From Allolobophora icterica (Eukaryota > Annelida > Clitellata > Crassiclitellata > Lumbricidae), in contig OY744604.1 in NCBI GenBank assembly GCA_963556255.1, positions 79,065,197 to 79,129,196 of the forward strand: a DNA stretch of 64,000 nucleotides, written 5' to 3'. Made by a program: the position numbers and the translations under genes. The notes under the pieces were generated by a model. That model searched no databases, was not told where the DNA came from, and saw only the letters and a program-made list of their open reading frames with translations. Positions 18,622-25,811 of this stretch are shown piece by piece (the first letter of the stretch is position 1; the number at the start of each line of letters is the position of its first letter).

Positions 18622-19527
18622 ATGTCATTTCTAAAAATAACCGATCCCACCAAAAGAGACTTTATCGTTGAAGAGTTTCTGAAGACGAAGAAAAACATTC
18701 AACGAGATTATTTATCAGAGAAACTAGGCGATATAGGATTGCAGCGAGATTTGGTAAAGTTGTACAAGCCGATCGTGGACTCACAATCGACCATATCGAA
18801 AGAACAAAACGCTTTGTTGTCTACTATTAAGGAAAACTCGGCAGCCGCTCTAAAAGCGCTTCCCGCATCGATATCATCGTCGTTAAAAGCCATACAGCTT
18901 CCACAGTATCCCTCGATAGAGGCTTACGAGGATCCTATAGAAGACGTTAGAATGTTAGAATTAGGAGATGTGGCAACGAAATACCTAAGTCAATACACCT
19001 CTAAAACCAAGTCTACCGATACGACGTTCGGTCTAAATTCTAAAGACGGGAAATTTTATATCGGAGACACACGCGTATCGTTCCAGAACGACGATATAAT
19101 AGTCGGAGAGAAGACTTATACAGGTACTCCAGGACTTTTGGAGCTAGTGACTATGACTAAACCGAACAGTTCGATTTACGACGACAACGATATGTCCGAT
19201 TACGTCGAGATTCTAGACGCGACGAATGCGATGAGGCAACCTAACAATCCGAGTAAACCAAAATCGTCAAGAAGCTCTAAGTATAAAAACATCATTAAAC
19301 CGATATGGGAAATGAAGACTGGAAAACAGACGCCGAAGACGGGTAAAGGAGTCGTCGTAATTCCACAAGATCCGAATGCTTTAGTAGAAATGTTGAGTCT
19401 GCGTTTCGCTAGCTACGACGCGGGTAATACGGGAGTAAGAAACGAGATCGTTGGTATATGCGATGAACTATTACGACAAAAAGAGATCAACAAAGAACGG
19501 TATAAAAACTTAATGTTGCGATTATAA
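18622..19527 (+). CDS. Polinton structural-type protein, DUF8207-like
   Basis: An intact 301-residue protein. Residues 1-70 form charged helices likely to be coiled coil (DPTKRDFIVEEFLKTKKNIQ). A compact domain follows with DTTFGLNSKDGKFYIGD, then TGTPGLLELVTM. A basic linker (NPSKPKSSRSSKYKNIIKP) and a C-terminal helical region end the protein. This layout, with the 'TPGLLELV' and 'YKNIIKPIW' segments, is what I know from DUF8207 proteins encoded by arthropod and other Polintons. Their function is not established. It stops 2 bp before the next ATG (19530), the tightest junction in the block, so the two may be co-transcribed. Confidence 0.75.
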   Translation: MSFLKITDPTKRDFIVEEFLKTKKNIQRDYLSEKLGDIGLQRDLVKLYKPIVDSQSTISKEQNALLSTIKENSAAALKALPASISSSLKAIQLPQYPSIEAYEDPIEDVRMLELGDVATKYLSQYTSKTKSTDTTFGLNSKDGKFYIGDTRVSFQNDDIIVGEKTYTGTPGLLELVTMTKPNSSIYDDNDMSDYVEILDATNAMRQPNNPSKPKSSRSSKYKNIIKPIWEMKTGKQTPKTGKGVVVIPQDPNALVEMLSLRFASYDAGNTGVRNEIVGICDELLRQKEINKERYKNLMLRL

Positions 19528-19713
19528 AAATGCTCGTCATCGCTAATAGAAGAATTAAGAGAAAACACGTTATAGGAGGAGCGGGAATAATGGATACTAT
19601 TACGGGAGTTTTTAAGAAGCTCTTCACTTCGGATGTCGGTAAACGAGCCGCATCATCCACCCTTAGCGCGGGTAAAGACGCCGCGAGAGAGTTGGCTAAG
19701 AAGGCGCTAGAAG

Positions 19714-19732
19714 TTGGAAAGAATACCACCGT
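19714..19732. repeat. LINE target-site duplication, left
   Basis: TTGGAAAGAATACCACCGT, repeated exactly at 21389-21407. Confidence 0.95.
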
Positions 19733-19766
19733 CTTCTTCTTCTTCTTCTTTTCCTTCAGGCTCGAA

Positions 19767-21371
19767 TTAATCCCTCTTTGGAGAGGGGTCAGCCACTCGG
19801 ATCCTTCTCTTCCACTTGTTTCTTTCTTGAGCATCTTCTTTCTTCAGTTTTAGGAGTTTTAGGTCTTGTTGTATCGTGTCTTCCCATCTCTTCCTCTGTC
19901 GTCCCCGGCTGCGGCGTCCGTATACCTCTGCATTCATGATTCTTTTCACACAACTATCATCCTCTTTTCTCATTACATGTCCATACCACCTCAGCCTGGT
20001 CTCTCGTACTTTGTCAGTTATACATGCCACCCCGAGCTTCTTTCTGATGTCCACATTTCTTTTCCTGTCCTTCAGTGAGATCCCAAGTATCCATCGTAGC
20101 ATTCTCATCTCTGTTCTCTCCAGTAACCCTTCATCCCTTTTTGTCAGCGCCCAGGCCTCTGCTCCATATAGCATCACCGGTCTTACCATTGTTTTGTATA
20201 CCTTTCCCTTGAGTTGAGTTGGCATTTTGGCGTCACACAACACTCCCGTTAGTTCTCTCCATTTCTGCCAAGCCACCTTAATCCTGTTCCTGATGTCATG
20301 CTCGCAGCCACCCTGTGCATTCATGGTCGATCCCAGATATTTAAATGTTTCAACCTGTTTCAGTGACTTTCCTGCAATGTCTCTGATCTCAATTGCTTCC
20401 GTTGTTTTTGAGCAGACCATGGTTTCTGTTTTATTGATGTTTATCTTAAGACCCTTGCTCTCCACTGCCATCTGCCAGTCTGTAAAACGTGCTTGCATCT
20501 TCGCCTCTGCATCGTCCGCCAGTATAAGATCATCCGCATACAGCATGTCCCAAGGTACCTCTCTCCTTACATGTTCTGATATTGCATCCATCACAATAAT
20601 AAACAGTAGAGGACTCAGGCACGATCCTTGATGTACACCCACTCGTATCTCGAATTCTCCTGTGTTGCCTATACTGCTCCTCACTGTTGTTCTTGCACCT
20701 TCATACATTGACTTTACCAAGCGCACAATTACCTCCGAGACTCCCTTCTTCCTCAAACTCCAGTAAACGACATCCCTTGGAACTCTATCAAAAGCTTTTT
20801 CCATATCCACGAAGGTCCAGTATCTTTTGTTGTTTCCTTCTAAAACCTTTTCCTGTACCTGTCTCAGTATGAACACTGCATCTGTTGTACCCCTCCCTGG
20901 CCTGAAGCCAAACTGGTTGTCATGTAGCTCAACCCGCTCTCTGATACGCCTCTCAATGATCTTTTCATACACCTTGAGTACGACCTCCAACAATTTGATT
21001 CCTCTGTAATTCCCGCATTCCAGCACATCTCCTTTCTGCTTGTATAACGCTAGTATTTCACTTTCTTTCAAATCTTGGGGTAGTTTTTCCTGCTTCATGA
21101 AGTTGTTTAAGATGACATATAACCATTCAACCCCATTTTGTTCCAGTACCTTAAACATTTCGGCCGTCATTCCAGATGGCCCCGGTGCCTTGTTGTTCTT
21201 CATCATTGCAATTGCTGTCTCAATCTCTTTATAGGTGATTTCCATCTCTGGTCCTGCTACAGGGTTGGTCTCCTGTAGAGGCTCCCTTGGGTTTTCTTCA
21301 TTTAGCAGTTCCTCGAAGTATGTTTTCCATCTGGAGTTCCTCGAAGTATGTTTTCCATCTGGGTTTTCCAT
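19767..21371 (-). CDS. LINE reverse transcriptase (5'-truncated ORF2)
   Basis: 534 codons without a stop. Reverse-transcriptase blocks in order: NNKAPGPSGMTAEMFK, NYRGIKLLEVVLKVYEKII, FGFRPGRGTTDAVF, WTFVDMEKAFDRVPR, GVHQGSCLSPLLFI, the catalytic LYADDLILADD box, and FKYLGSTMN in the thumb. The C-terminus has RLRWYGHVMRKED and RGRQRKRWEDTI, typical of RTE-related LINEs, and ends at 19767. The apurinic endonuclease domain that should precede it is missing through 5' truncation, so this copy cannot mobilise itself. The first ATG lies in sequence partly created by the junction duplication. Confidence 0.93.
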   Translation of the reverse strand: MENPDGKHTSRNSRWKTYFEELLNEENPREPLQETNPVAGPEMEITYKEIETAIAMMKNNKAPGPSGMTAEMFKVLEQNGVEWLYVILNNFMKQEKLPQDLKESEILALYKQKGDVLECGNYRGIKLLEVVLKVYEKIIERRIRERVELHDNQFGFRPGRGTTDAVFILRQVQEKVLEGNNKRYWTFVDMEKAFDRVPRDVVYWSLRKKGVSEVIVRLVKSMYEGARTTVRSSIGNTGEFEIRVGVHQGSCLSPLLFIIVMDAISEHVRREVPWDMLYADDLILADDAEAKMQARFTDWQMAVESKGLKININKTETMVCSKTTEAIEIRDIAGKSLKQVETFKYLGSTMNAQGGCEHDIRNRIKVAWQKWRELTGVLCDAKMPTQLKGKVYKTMVRPVMLYGAEAWALTKRDEGLLERTEMRMLRWILGISLKDRKRNVDIRKKLGVACITDKVRETRLRWYGHVMRKEDDSCVKRIMNAEVYGRRSRGRQRKRWEDTIQQDLKLLKLKKEDAQERNKWKRRIRVADPSPKRD

Positions 21372-21388
21372 CTGAGTTTAAATAAACT
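21311..21388. repeat. Complex LINE 5' junction
   Basis: A 28-bp unit beginning AGTTCCTCGAAGTATG is present twice in tandem. A partial third copy (GTTTTCCATCTG) follows, then TGAGTTTAAATAAA. That last 14-mer also occurs at 21664-21677, just after the interrupted gene, so it may have been copied from local sequence. Confidence 0.8.
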
Positions 21389-21407
21389 TTGGAAAGAATA
21401 CCACCGT
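21389..21407. repeat. LINE target-site duplication, right
   Basis: Exact copy of 19714-19732. Confidence 0.95.
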
Positions 21408-21695
21408 AGAAGTTGGTAAACGCTTGATGGATAAAGCTGCGACTAAACTCTTAGCAGCGTTGGTTCCGAAGACGCCTGTAGTCGAAACGATACCAGCGCT
21501 TACGCGAGAGAATGCAGCTATCTTAGCACGGCTAATCGATAACGATGTAGGAACTACTGATATTAATAAGATATTAGCCGGTGACGGACTTTCTTCGAAT
21601 GCCGTGTCCATTCGAGATCTCGTGCGTGGTCTCAACAAAAACGGAGCGGGATTCAAACTCGCGTGAGTTTAAATAAATAATCTTTAGTAATTAAA

Positions 21696-22985
21696 ATGCA
21701 ATCGAATATTCTAAACTTTACGGCACCCACAGAGGTCGATGAAGGAATCGAAAAATACGAATGGCACGAATACGAACCAGCGGCGAGAACGACTTTTAAC
21801 ACACCCGGCGAGATTCGCATAAATATCGAAACTCAAGATCTATTTTGCCATCCCGCCGAATCTTACCTGCTTTTCGAAGGTAGGCTAGTCAAAGCGGATG
21901 GAACAGCGTACGCTAATGCTAACGCAGTAGCCCTCGCGAATAATGGACTCTTGCATCTTTTCAGCCAAATCGCGTATTCCCTATCGAATCAAGATATCGA
22001 AACGGTATTTCACCCAGGCCAAGCAACGACGATGCTTGGTTTGCTTAAATATCCAGACGACTTCGCCAAAGCGCAAGGTCTTAATCAATTATGGTGCAAA
22101 GATACTGGGGCAACCGCGGTTATAGCGGATAATGTAGGTTTCGCGACTCGTCAAGGGTATCTTATTCAAAAACCAACGACTAAGGGAACGTTTAGTTTCG
22201 TCGTGCCCCTGAAACATATTTTCGGATTCTGCGAGGATTACGATAAAATAGTGTACGGTTTTAAGCACACGCTAACGATGGTTCGCAAATCGGACAACGA
22301 CGCTATTTTTAGACACGCTACCGCGGATGCTGGGAAAGTCGACGTCGAGAAAATCTCGTGGTTTATGCCGCACGTTACTCCGGTGGATATGGAGAAGATG
22401 CAATTGTACAAAACTATCGAATCGAAAGCATCGTTACCCGTCGCATATCGAGCTCGACAATGCGATACTATAGGGGTTCCTCAATCCAATACTTTTAGTT
22501 GGCGTCTTAGCGTCAAGACGGCTCCTGAAAAACCTAGATGGATAGTCGTAGGATTTCAAACCGCTCGAAGCGATGGCAACCAAGAACATAACCCCTCGAT
22601 TTTCGATCATTGCAACCTCAAAAACATGTACGTGATGATGAATCAAGAGAGATATCCGGCGGTCGACTACGACCTATCGTTTCCCAACCAGAAATTTTCG
22701 AGAGCTTATAGAGACGCGGCGTCGTTCAGCGAAAAGTTCTACGGAATGGATCCGTTGATTACGCAAAGCAACATCACTCCAGCCGATTACAAAGATCTAT
22801 ATCCGCTCATAGTTTTCGATGTTAGTAAACAATCGGAAAGACTGAAATCGTCGGTCGTCGATATCCAAATCAAAGCTACTTTTAACGCCGCAGTCCCCGC
22901 TGATACGCAAGGTTACGCGGTTATAATTTCGGATAAGTTGCTAAACTTCCAGTCGGATGGTCAGAAGATGAGCGTAGTGTACTAA
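21696..22985 (+). CDS. MCP: Major capsid protein (double jelly roll)
   Basis: A 429-residue intact protein, with length and position right for the Polinton major capsid protein that builds pseudohexameric capsomers. The N-terminus (VDEGIEKYEWHEYEP, then FNTPGEIRINIETQDLFCHP) and the conserved-looking YLLFEGRLV and GLLHLFSQIAYSLSNQDIE segments begin the first jelly roll. PRWIVVGFQTAR and KNMYVMMNQERYP lie in the second. The protein is beta-rich without a signal peptide, as expected for intracellular assembly. The ATG follows AATCTTTAGTAATTAAA. No interruption is seen, so the gene is still coding-competent although its neighbour is broken. Confidence 0.93.
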   Translation: MQSNILNFTAPTEVDEGIEKYEWHEYEPAARTTFNTPGEIRINIETQDLFCHPAESYLLFEGRLVKADGTAYANANAVALANNGLLHLFSQIAYSLSNQDIETVFHPGQATTMLGLLKYPDDFAKAQGLNQLWCKDTGATAVIADNVGFATRQGYLIQKPTTKGTFSFVVPLKHIFGFCEDYDKIVYGFKHTLTMVRKSDNDAIFRHATADAGKVDVEKISWFMPHVTPVDMEKMQLYKTIESKASLPVAYRARQCDTIGVPQSNTFSWRLSVKTAPEKPRWIVVGFQTARSDGNQEHNPSIFDHCNLKNMYVMMNQERYPAVDYDLSFPNQKFSRAYRDAASFSEKFYGMDPLITQSNITPADYKDLYPLIVFDVSKQSERLKSSVVDIQIKATFNAAVPADTQGYAVIISDKLLNFQSDGQKMSVVY

Positions 22986-23038
22986 TCGTCTGTATGAAAA
23001 TAAGTTTCTTGTTTAAAGACACTCTTGTAGTATATAAA

Positions 23039-23527
23039 ATGAAGCTGCCAGAATTACACAAGTTAGCGAAAGAGAATAAGATTAAAAGCGTCACTCATCT
23101 CAACAAACCGGAATTGGTAGAGCTGCTGATCGAGAAAGGATTGATTCCCGCGGACAACTCCCTGTTAGGTAAACCGAAATTAACGAGAAAAGAATATCTA
23201 AAAGAATATCAAAAAGAATATTGGAAAGATCGTCGAAAAGAATATAATGACGATGGTAGATACGATAGATTGAAAGGTATCAGAAACAACCCGAAACGAG
23301 TCGTTATTTTTGACTTGGAAACGGGTGAGACCATCGAGTATTCGTCGATGCACAAAGCGGCTAAAGCTCATAGAGAAAACGCCCGACTAATATTGTATTA
23401 TAACGGAAAAGTATGGAGAAATAAATACGAAATTATGGTGTACGATGGAATCTGCGAGATCGATAAAGAGACTTCGAGAGCATACGATGAAACAATCGAT
23501 GCAGTTGCACACCCAAGCGAAGAGTGA
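23039..23527 (+). CDS. SAP-domain and NUMOD1-like protein
   Basis: About 162 residues from the ATG at 23039, which follows AGTATATAAA like the other Polinton starts; an in-frame ATG at 22994 is less likely. Residues 1-38 are a SAP-type DNA-binding helix pair (LPELHKLAKENKIKS and KPELVELLIEKG). A highly charged Tyr/Lys helix follows (RKEYLKEYQKEYWKDRR). The last third (VVIFDLETGETIEYSSMHK and KVWRNKYEIMV) resembles the NUMOD1 helix-turn-helix found beside homing endonucleases. No nuclease motif is visible here; the HNH gene at 25097-25789 could be its functional partner. The polymerase of this element has its own SAP domain. Function unknown, probably DNA binding. Confidence 0.75.
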   Translation: MKLPELHKLAKENKIKSVTHLNKPELVELLIEKGLIPADNSLLGKPKLTRKEYLKEYQKEYWKDRRKEYNDDGRYDRLKGIRNNPKRVVIFDLETGETIEYSSMHKAAKAHRENARLILYYNGKVWRNKYEIMVYDGICEIDKETSRAYDETIDAVAHPSEE

Positions 23528-23595
23528 TACATTTTTAGAAACCTATCGTTTGTATACACGCGATAGGTTTCTACAGTTAAAATTACAGACTTAGT
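23528..23595. terminator. Hairpin between convergent genes
   Basis: A 13-bp perfect stem (TAGAAACCTATCG at 23536-23548, CGATAGGTTTCTA at 23561-23573) with a 12-nt loop fills the only convergent junction of the element. It is followed by A-rich sequence. A shared 3'-end-forming element is the simplest reading. Confidence 0.55.
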
Positions 23596-24633
23596 TTAAG
23601 GTCGTAAGAATGCCGCTGAAAAGTCTCTAGCTATTATGGGTGTGGCGATGGACGAATAAACGAATATCTCGAGGTAATCGGTACCGGTTAGAAAAACTAT
23701 AGTACTACCGGTTGAATTGTTATGCGCAATTCCCGTACCCCCTCCACCCGCAATTTGCATGTGCGACACCCCGTTTTTATACAGGAAGACGTTAGCAAAA
23801 GCGGTATTACTCGCGCTACAAAATTCTATGTACGTCGTAACGATATAGTATCCGGCTTTACCAGGAGTGAAACGAGTCGGTCCTGTACTGTTATCACTAC
23901 TATCGGTATTGAATCTTACACTATCGAAAGAAACTATTGTGTGAGTTGCAGCGAGTATGGCTTGTTGAGATATAGTGTAAACGCTAAACGCGGGTCCGAC
24001 TGCGGTTGTATCAACATATTTTTTAGTCGCTGCATCGCCGTCGCCGCTGCGATCGCGTAGGCCTGTAATGTGCGCGCCATGCATAAAGATGGGCTTATGC
24101 ACATTTATTTTAGAAGGAGGAGTGCCATCCATTGACTTAACCATCTCTATGATGGTTTCATTATTTATTCTAAAACTAAATCCATCCGTCGATTGCGATA
24201 TAATCGGCTGGTTTAATCGACCTTCTATTTTATTCGTTGTATTTCCTAAAAATATAATAAAAGCTTTATTTCCACCTAAATCCTTACATCCCATCCTCCG
24301 CGTAAGCTCTCTACCGACGCTTAAGAGTAAGTCGCCAGTCATGGTATCACCGGTTTTAGACACTTTTAGATTATCGTCGGACGGTAAGTCGCCACGATTC
24401 GTTAACAAATCTATGGCTTGTCCTCGACTGACAGCCTCATCCATTGCTGCTTCTGAAATATTCGTTGTAGGTAGCCCTTTTATAGCGTGGCCGCTCATAT
24501 TTAGATCTCCAGTCGCGGGGTTTGCTCCGTCCATTCGAAGGAAACTAGCATTTACTTGACTAAGAGTAACACCACCGGCAATTATTCTTTGCGTAGATCC
24601 TGAATCTGTATGTCCAAATTTATCTACTGGCAT
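23596..24633 (-). CDS. Fiber-like attachment protein with C1q/TNF-like head
   Basis: A 345-residue protein. The first two thirds carry tail-fiber-type repeats: SFLRMDGANPATGDLNMSG, then KVSKTGDTMTGDLLLS, then HITGLRDRSGDGDAATKKYV, as in phage and other viral fiber shafts. The last about 125 residues (from AFSVYTISQQAIL through FTPGKAGYYIVTTYIEF and FANVFLYKNG) have the strand pattern of a C1q/TNF-like jelly-roll head, a common receptor-binding trimer. There is no signal peptide. Together this suggests a trimeric attachment fiber; this is inference from domain types. It is transcribed against the capsid block and downstream of the protease, with an A-rich leader (TTATTAAAAAACA). Confidence 0.8.
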   Translation of the reverse strand: MPVDKFGHTDSGSTQRIIAGGVTLSQVNASFLRMDGANPATGDLNMSGHAIKGLPTTNISEAAMDEAVSRGQAIDLLTNRGDLPSDDNLKVSKTGDTMTGDLLLSVGRELTRRMGCKDLGGNKAFIIFLGNTTNKIEGRLNQPIISQSTDGFSFRINNETIIEMVKSMDGTPPSKINVHKPIFMHGAHITGLRDRSGDGDAATKKYVDTTAVGPAFSVYTISQQAILAATHTIVSFDSVRFNTDSSDNSTGPTRFTPGKAGYYIVTTYIEFCSASNTAFANVFLYKNGVSHMQIAGGGGTGIAHNNSTGSTIVFLTGTDYLEIFVYSSIATPIIARDFSAAFLRP

Positions 24634-24660
24634 TGTTTTTTAATAAGATTATTTATTAGT

Positions 24661-25095
24661 TTAATGCAAGTCGTTTATGATTTTTTGAACTTCGCATCCG
24701 TCGTTCATCGCCTTCTTTAACACGTACAAACACAAATGTCCGCAAAACACTTCGTTATCCGGCTGTATTCGCTCGCTGTTGTAAAGCAGCGGTCTTTGGA
24801 GATATTTTATTAATTCCGTAGGAGGAGGCAGTCCATAGCTGTCGAAATATATTTTCTCGTTGCCGTTCTTTAAAAAGCTGACCCAGTGCTTGCCTACCCC
24901 ATTAGAATCGTCTAAGTTCATTATCCCACACTCATTCCGTCTAGGTTTTTTCGGCAACTCGTCTCGTAAAAAAACGCCTCTAAAATTCGGAATATTCAGC
25001 TTCTTCGCGGCATCCAATAATTCAAAATTCGTTAACGGATGATTTGGAAGAACTACACCTTCAACATCTATGTTTTTGACAGTTGTAGAACTCAT
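24661..25095 (-). CDS. PRO: Adenain-like cysteine protease
   Basis: About 144 residues of the C48/C5 (Ulp1/adenain) fold. It is expected to mature virion proteins during assembly. The catalytic set is visible: His in GKHWVSF, Asp in YFDSYGLPPP, Gln in ERIQPDNEV and the nucleophile Cys in FCGHLCLYVL. The frame extends to 25107, but the ATG at 25095 is preferred because it follows TGTAAA like other starts and lies just after the upstream gene's stop (25097-25099). Candidate substrates with (M/I/L)xGx-G or xGG-x motifs lie in the neighbouring small virion genes. Intact and of normal length for Polintons. Confidence 0.93.
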   Translation of the reverse strand: MSSTTVKNIDVEGVVLPNHPLTNFELLDAAKKLNIPNFRGVFLRDELPKKPRRNECGIMNLDDSNGVGKHWVSFLKNGNEKIYFDSYGLPPPTELIKYLQRPLLYNSERIQPDNEVFCGHLCLYVLKKAMNDGCEVQKIINDLH

Positions 25096-25096
25096 T

Positions 25097-25789
25097 TTAC
25101 ATTTCATCTAAATGTTTTATAAAGTAATACGCTTTTACTTCCTGCATTACGTATAACCAGCGATCTATTTTGTTTGATTTTTGGATATTTTTAACCGGTA
25201 TCAAAGGGCGTATATTCTTCCAATTCATAGCTTTAAGAAGTTCTTCTTCATCTAGCAAGTTGAACGATGATATCGGTAAAACATGATCGTGGTGCCAAAC
25301 CGAGCCGTAATTGTCCATAGTCATTCCTTCTTCTAACTGAAATTCAATCCATTTCGTAAATATTTCAAAGTCAACACCGATAAGTTGCCGCGTCGTTTGC
25401 GATTTCGACTTGCCTTTTAATGCTCTACCAAGCCTAGACCTCATATTTGTAAGTAGTTTAAACCCTAGGTCATATTGCTTTCGGGCTTTAGAATACGCGT
25501 TATTATATTTATGTTTACATTCCTTACATGTATTATCTGTCCCATCTTTACAATATCTATTTTTTGCATATTCTAATATATTCTTTTCTTTCTTACAACA
25601 ACCGCAAACTTTTTTATCTTTTATTTCCCTAGTCTCTAGTCTCGAGTATTTTTGTTGAAGTTCCTTCGCCTTGATATTTTTACACGTTTTACAGCTAACA
25701 CAATACCCGCTCCTTTTAGATTTATCTTTATGAAATTCGTTTAAGCTTTTTTCCATTTTACATTTGGAACACATTTTTAAGACTTCCAT
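25097..25789 (-). CDS. Zinc-finger HNH endonuclease-like protein
   Basis: 230 residues. The N-terminus has two CxxC-rich zinc clusters (MCSKCKMEKSLNEFHKD, CVSCKTCKNIK, then CGCCKKEK and CKECKHKY). The C-terminal half shows an HNH-type nuclease core: VWHHDHVLPISSFNL with the His-Asp-His-type metal site, MNWKNIRPLIPVKNIQKSNK with the downstream Asn and His/Asn positions. Such genes occur in giant viruses and some Polintons as selfish or host-DNA-acting nucleases; the role here is unknown. It lies between polymerase and protease in the same direction, with 22 bp to the polymerase stop. An ATG five codons in (MCSKC) is an alternative start. Confidence 0.8.
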   Translation of the reverse strand: MEVLKMCSKCKMEKSLNEFHKDKSKRSGYCVSCKTCKNIKAKELQQKYSRLETREIKDKKVCGCCKKEKNILEYAKNRYCKDGTDNTCKECKHKYNNAYSKARKQYDLGFKLLTNMRSRLGRALKGKSKSQTTRQLIGVDFEIFTKWIEFQLEEGMTMDNYGSVWHHDHVLPISSFNLLDEEELLKAMNWKNIRPLIPVKNIQKSNKIDRWLYVMQEVKAYYFIKHLDEM

Positions 25790-25811
25790 TTTATGTTAGT
25801 ATATTTATTCT

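Larger units (their letters stand above)
19733..21388 (-). mobile_element. 5'-truncated non-LTR retrotransposon inserted in the Polinton
   Basis: It is flanked by a perfect 19-bp duplication. The 3' end is at 19733 with a short (GAA)n tail in minus sense. The 5' end is truncated within the sequence before the reverse transcriptase and has a disordered junction. It carries a long intact frame (19767-21371). It belongs to an APE-type LINE without RNase H domain (RTE/Proto2-like as far as I can tell). The intact frame and duplication imply a recent insertion. Confidence 0.95.
19530..21666 (+). pseudogene. Small virion protein gene split by a LINE (pVI/pX-like)
   Basis: The 5' part (19530-19732) starts MLVIANRRIKRKH, then IGGAG, which fits the adenain consensus (M/I/L)xGx-G. 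A helix (MDTITGVFKKLF) and an Ala/Lys-rich helix follow. The 3' part (21408-21666) continues with helices (LDKAATKLLAALVP-like residues) and ends FKLA before TGA at 21664. A 1.66-kb LINE and one copy of a 19-bp duplication separate them. Both parts share one reading frame if those 1675 bp are ignored. The cleavage motif, size and position just before the major capsid gene suggest a maturation-processed minor virion protein. The downstream half alone could start at the ATG at 21424. Confidence 0.8.

Noticed and set aside
19866..21234. Several plus-strand frames of 60-134 codons
   Set aside because: They are antisense shadows of the LINE reverse transcriptase.
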